A model generated the notes under the pieces. That model saw only the letters and a list, made by a program, of their open reading frames with translations, did no database searches and had not been told where the DNA came from. Made by a program: the position numbers and the translations under genes. Shown here one piece after another: positions 3,625 through 6,999 of a stretch of DNA of 6,999 nucleotides. This DNA comes from M55B129 sp034189085. Lineage in GTDB: Bacteria; Bacillota; Dethiobacteria; DTU022. How positions within the stretch are numbered: position 1 is the first letter of the stretch; every line of letters begins with the position of its first letter. The stretch is from NCBI GenBank assembly GCA_034189085.1, contig JAXHVH010000060.1, positions 1 through 6,999 of the forward strand, in the 5' to 3' direction.

Positions 3625-6600
3625 TCAACATTCGCTGTAGCCGCATGCTTCACACTTCAGGCAGCCTTCAACTCTGACCAGGGCACATGTGCCGCATTCA
3701 GGGCAGATTTCACGATTTTCACTGAGATTCTGAATGACATTGTTGCTTTCGGTACTGGCCAGTTTGTGGAGAGCCTGGCCGATAGCATCGGGGACACTCA
3801 TGATCCGGTTCGGGCCGAAGCCAACCGACCGGGCACCGCCGATTCCTTCAAGCTGGGTAACAATTTCATCGACGCTTACACCGCAGCGCAGGGCCAGCGA
3901 AATGAGGCGGGCAATCGCTTCGGTAAAAGCAATAACATCGCTTCCCGCCTTGCCGATCTGGGCGAAGAGTTCAAAAGGCCTGCCGTCGGCAGTATTGACT
4001 GTGACAAAGAGATTGCCCAGGGCTGTCCGGATGCTGGTGGTGTTCCCACTCAGGGTTTTGGGGCGCTTGGTTGGTTTGAGGTTATCTTCCTGGCTGCCGT
4101 TTCCCACATTTAGTACCTGCTTGGTTCGCGAAGTGTCCCGATAAATGGTAATACCCTTACAGCCTGCTTCCCAGGCAGTAATGTAGGCATTCCTTACATC
4201 ATCTTCCGTAGCATCTTTTCTCAGGTTGATAGTTTTACTGACAGCATTGTCTGTATATTTTTGGAATATAGCCTGGTGTCTGACGTGCCAGTTGTAATCA
4301 ATATCCATGGCTGTTTTGAAAAGATCCTTGTATTTTTCGGGAACATCGGCATCGGCGGGTATTTTCCCGCTGACGGCGATCTCGCGGATCAGTTCATCGC
4401 TGTAGAAGCCTTCTTTTTCTGCAATTTCAAGAAATAACGGATTGACCTCGGGCAAATCAACTCCACCAAGGATATTTTTACGAATGAAAGCGATGCTGAA
4501 ATAAGGCTCAATACCGCTGCTGGCTCCAGCCAGGATGGAAATGGTCCCGGTTGGGGCAATGGTGGTCCTGGTGGCATTGCGAACGTGATCTTCTTCCCTG
4601 CTGGTGTCATATACGCTGCCCTTGAAATTGGGAAAAGGGCCCCTTTCAGCAGCCAGTTTAACTGATTCCTTCCTTGCCTCGCTGTTGATGAAAGACATGA
4701 CTTTTTCTGCCGTTTCAAGTGCTTCTTCACTATCGTAATTAAGTCCCAGTCGCACCAGCATATCATGCCAGCCCATGATTCCCAAACCGATCTTGCGGTT
4801 GCCCTCCTTATGCATTTTAGCGATTTCCGGGATCACATAATTGCTGGCATCAATTACATTATCCAGGAAGCGGACGGCAATTTGGACTATTTCGGCAAGA
4901 TGTTCAAAGTCGATCTGGCGATTTTTATTCACGAATTTGCCCAGGTTCAGGGAGCCAAGGCAGCAGGCTTCATAGGGAAGCAGGGGTTGTTCGCCGCAAT
5001 TGTGGACTATGACGCCGTTGGCGTCAAAAGCGTTGATTCCCGGGACCTGCACGTCAAATACTTCTTCACAGCCGCCGGGAATTATTTCTTTAACTGTGGC
5101 GGTGAACCTCTCATGATTTAATCTGCGGCGATAGGAATTAAGTGCTTCGGTGAGACGACTTTGCTTTGCAGTATCCGAAAACCCGATTCGTTCGGCGAAC
5201 ACAGATACATTGGCCCTGGAAATAATCAGCTCATGTTGAGCCCTGGTTTTATAGATAGCGGTTCCGTTTTTCCCGTCTGGTAGAAGTGTTTCTCTATTCC
5301 TGCGCCTGTTGGGATAAATGGAGCTGGCAATGCCGAAACGGGCAAGCATGCGCTGAACAGCCTGGAGCCTTTCAATATCACTTTGGGCCAGCCTGATGGA
5401 AATACCTTTTTCCTGGGAACCCTGAACTGAACCATCGGCATCAAAGAAACCTCTCAAAAAACCCCTGGCAAAATCTGAGGAGGTTTTAGTTTCCAGGTAG
5501 GGCGTAATTGTTTTGCTTCCCGGCTGCATACCGAGGGAAAGGGCAGTTTTTTTAATTGCTGCGGAACTCATCCTGTATTCATTTCTTCCTCTTACTTTCC
5601 ACCAGCCAGAAAAATCCCTCCGGTGGGGCAGTAACCGGGCAGCTTCATAGGCTGCAGACATAATCCCGGAGGCATCTTCCTGATCCTGCCAGACAGACAG
5701 ATAAGCTTTATCAGTTTTTAAGGTGCCGTCTCCTGTAAGCAGACCGATCAGGTAACCTTCTTTTTCCCCGTACAGGCCGCTCCAGCCGGAATATTCCCGG
5801 TGGTCGTGAAGCATTATTTCGTCACCTTGTTTCAGAGCTTTAGCCTCAATCCATTCCTGGTCAATGCTGTATCTTGTTTTCCGCATAACTTTTAAAACCG
5901 GATGATCACCTGTAGCCCTGAAGGTATATCCTTCCCTGGTTTGAATTGATAGCAGCGGTTTTGTTCCGGTTGAAAAGAACCCTGCTTCTGTAGTCTGGAA
6001 AGGTTTTCCATTGACTATCAGGGTGGCCTGTTTCCCGGTCAGATCTTTTACCGTCCTCGGGCCTTCTGCAGTCAGGACAAAGGTATCGCCAGGAACACAG
6101 GGATTGGTTGTTTCATAAAGGCCAATGTGCGGGGTGGGGTTGAAGCGGTTCATCTGTTCAATAAAAATGATTCCTGGATCGCCCTTACTCCAGGCCTTCT
6201 GGACAATCAAATCAAAGACTTCCCGGGCATTGAGCTGAACCTCGTTGTCGTTCTCAGGATCGAGATAGGGTTGCCTGGTCCGGGGGTTGATCAGGGTATA
6301 CAGGGGATCAGGATCTTCACCGGTTGCTTTGCGCATGAATTCGTCGGAAACAGTAACAGATAAATTGAAGTTGTTGACTTCGTCTTCTTTTTCCTTGCAG
6401 CAGATGAATTCGATTATATTCGGGTGATTGTAGATCAGGGATCCCATGTTGGCGCCCCGCCTCGTGCCGCCCTGCTTGACTGCTTCAGTGGCAGCATCAA
6501 ATATTTTAAGGAAAGATATTGGACCGCTGGCTACCCCGTTGGTTGACTTAACGAGATCATTGCTGGGCCGCAGGCGATCGAAAGAGAACCCCGTCCCGCC

Positions 6601-6945
6601 GCCTGTTTTTTGGACCAGGGCCATATTTTTTAGCGCGGTAAAGATTCCTTCCATACTGTCTTCAAGTGGGAGGACAAAACAAGCGCTGAGCTGCTGCAGT
6701 TCCCGGCCGGCATTCATCAGCGTGGGTGAATTGGGCATAAAAAGAGCCTCGGACATGATGGTGAAAAATTTCTTTTCTATCGCCCTGATTTCGTTATCAT
6801 TTTTCCCGTATTCTTTTTCCACCAGGGCAATATTGGCTGCTACCCTGCGCAGTAAATCTTCCGGTGTCTCAATCGGTTTGCCCTTTTCATCTTTTATTAA
6901 ATAACGTTTTTCATAAGTAATTCGGGCGTTTTGGCTTACTTCCAT
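3625..6945 (-). CDS. nrdJ: B12-dependent ribonucleotide reductase with intein
   Basis: This is a class II (adenosylcobalamin-dependent) reductase that converts ribonucleotides to deoxyribonucleotides in the cytoplasm by thiyl-radical chemistry. The precursor has 1106 residues from the ATG at 6945. Removing the 367-residue intein (283-649) leaves a 739-residue enzyme, a normal length for the family. Landmarks, counted in the precursor: LSACFVLPLEDS with redox Cys89; GGTRRGANMG (159-168); NP (281-282), then after splicing CGEQPLLPYEACC. There Cys650 is the radical cysteine, Glu652 its partner and Cys661 the second redox cysteine. Next come APTGTISILAGASSGIEP (797-814), a TSCPD-type region (about 969-1059) and a cysteine-rich tail (1081-1106, ending CGYSEC) that would relay electrons. 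There is no N-terminal ATP-cone. The start is the ATG, nine bases after GGGGAGG (6961-6955); an adjacent TTG at 6948 is possible. No R2 or activase gene is nearby, as expected for class II. Confidence 0.95.
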   Translation of the reverse strand: MEVSQNARITYEKRYLIKDEKGKPIETPEDLLRRVAANIALVEKEYGKNDNEIRAIEKKFFTIMSEALFMPNSPTLMNAGRELQQLSACFVLPLEDSMEGIFTALKNMALVQKTGGGTGFSFDRLRPSNDLVKSTNGVASGPISFLKIFDAATEAVKQGGTRRGANMGSLIYNHPNIIEFICCKEKEDEVNNFNLSVTVSDEFMRKATGEDPDPLYTLINPRTRQPYLDPENDNEVQLNAREVFDLIVQKAWSKGDPGIIFIEQMNRFNPTPHIGLYETTNPCVPGDTFVLTAEGPRTVKDLTGKQATLIVNGKPFQTTEAGFFSTGTKPLLSIQTREGYTFRATGDHPVLKVMRKTRYSIDQEWIEAKALKQGDEIMLHDHREYSGWSGLYGEKEGYLIGLLTGDGTLKTDKAYLSVWQDQEDASGIMSAAYEAARLLPHRRDFSGWWKVRGRNEYRMSSAAIKKTALSLGMQPGSKTITPYLETKTSSDFARGFLRGFFDADGSVQGSQEKGISIRLAQSDIERLQAVQRMLARFGIASSIYPNRRRNRETLLPDGKNGTAIYKTRAQHELIISRANVSVFAERIGFSDTAKQSRLTEALNSYRRRLNHERFTATVKEIIPGGCEEVFDVQVPGINAFDANGVIVHNCGEQPLLPYEACCLGSLNLGKFVNKNRQIDFEHLAEIVQIAVRFLDNVIDASNYVIPEIAKMHKEGNRKIGLGIMGWHDMLVRLGLNYDSEEALETAEKVMSFINSEARKESVKLAAERGPFPNFKGSVYDTSREEDHVRNATRTTIAPTGTISILAGASSGIEPYFSIAFIRKNILGGVDLPEVNPLFLEIAEKEGFYSDELIREIAVSGKIPADADVPEKYKDLFKTAMDIDYNWHVRHQAIFQKYTDNAVSKTINLRKDATEDDVRNAYITAWEAGCKGITIYRDTSRTKQVLNVGNGSQEDNLKPTKRPKTLSGNTTSIRTALGNLFVTVNTADGRPFELFAQIGKAGSDVIAFTEAIARLISLALRCGVSVDEIVTQLEGIGGARSVGFGPNRIMSVPDAIGQALHKLASTESNNVIQNLSENREICPECGTCALVRVEGCLKCEACGYSEC
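4999..6099 (-). other. LAGLIDADG intein within the reductase
   Basis: A 367-residue in-frame intein interrupts NPCGE between Pro282 and the radical Cys650. It begins with Cys283 (CVPGDTFVLT) and has the block-B TxxH motif (T345, H348 in RATGDHPVL). It ends with FDVQVPGINAFDANGVIVHN, whose last His-Asn (648-649) precedes the +1 cysteine. All residues for splicing are therefore present. Between the splicing halves lie two homing-endonuclease motifs, YLIGLLTGDGTL (398-409) and FARGFLRGFFDADGSV (492-507). Both retain their acidic residues, so the nuclease could be active. The intein must splice before the reductase can work, because it occupies the active site. Inteins at this position are known from other ribonucleotide reductases. 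Confidence 0.95.
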
Positions 6946-6954
6946 CAACTTTTT

Positions 6955-6961
6955 CCTCCCC
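6955..6961 (-). promoter_or_regulatory. Ribosome binding site of the reductase gene
   Basis: GGGGAGG on the - strand lies nine bases from the ATG (6945) and six from the in-frame TTG (6948). The longer spacing is closer to the usual optimum and ATG is the better codon, so the ATG is preferred. The remaining 38 bases to the window edge hold AT-rich sequence including TAATATT but no complete promoter and no NrdR-box palindrome. Confidence 0.7.
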
Positions 6962-6999
6962 GCTTGACTGTTGTGGTTGGTTTTAATATTATTCTTTCT

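Noticed and set aside
3734..4144. Long + strand open frames opposite the reductase, here and at 4765-5121 and 6446-6904
   Set aside because: They are antisense shadows of a long GC-balanced gene with clear conserved motifs, and none has a plausible start signal.
6946..6999. Cobalamin riboswitch or NrdR box upstream of the B12-dependent reductase
   Set aside because: Only 54 bases of upstream sequence are available, and neither a B12-box motif nor the NrdR palindrome is present there. The edge of the window prevents a firm conclusion.

Overview
The window looks like a chromosomal segment of an anaerobic, Gram-positive-type bacterium, most likely a Clostridia-class Bacillota (the Peptococcaceae/Thermoanaerobacterales side is my guess). 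The reasons are a tRNA array with encoded CCA ends, strong AGGAGG-like ribosome binding sites, a B12-dependent (class II) ribonucleotide reductase, a DUF5317 membrane protein and a membrane-bound HD-GYP protein. No taxonomic marker was tested, so this is inference.

Layout: (1) 37-545, + strand: a compact tRNA operon, Asp(GTC)-Phe(GAA)-Gly(GCC)-Cys(GCA)-Leu(TAA), with a consensus-like promoter (TTGACT-17-TATACT) and a good intrinsic terminator. (2) 546-639: a short AT-rich convergent gap with a tandem 11-mer repeat that may be the eroded tail of an integrase gene. (3) 640-2545, - strand: an HD-GYP cyclic-di-GMP phosphodiesterase-like membrane protein followed by a DUF5317 membrane protein, probably one operon; the DUF5317 gene most likely starts at a TTG. 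(4) 2573-2801: a 229-bp segment bracketed by near-perfect 21/22-bp inverted repeats, carrying a previously unlabelled 25-residue single-span peptide ORF with a strong ribosome binding site and a leader with two mutually exclusive hairpins. (5) 2805-3452, - strand: a conserved-hypothetical soluble protein of 215 residues, with a possible promoter and palindrome upstream. (6) 3625-6945, - strand: an adenosylcobalamin-dependent ribonucleotide reductase whose NPCGE active-site motif is split by a 367-residue LAGLIDADG intein, placed directly before the thiyl-radical cysteine.

Functionally, the tRNA array serves translation and the reductase makes deoxyribonucleotides without oxygen or an R2 subunit, but only after protein splicing restores its active site. 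The HD-GYP/DUF5317 pair is a plausible membrane signalling unit. The most unusual pieces are the intein-interrupted reductase and the inverted-repeat segment with its small membrane-peptide ORF. I do not see a clear new multi-gene system.
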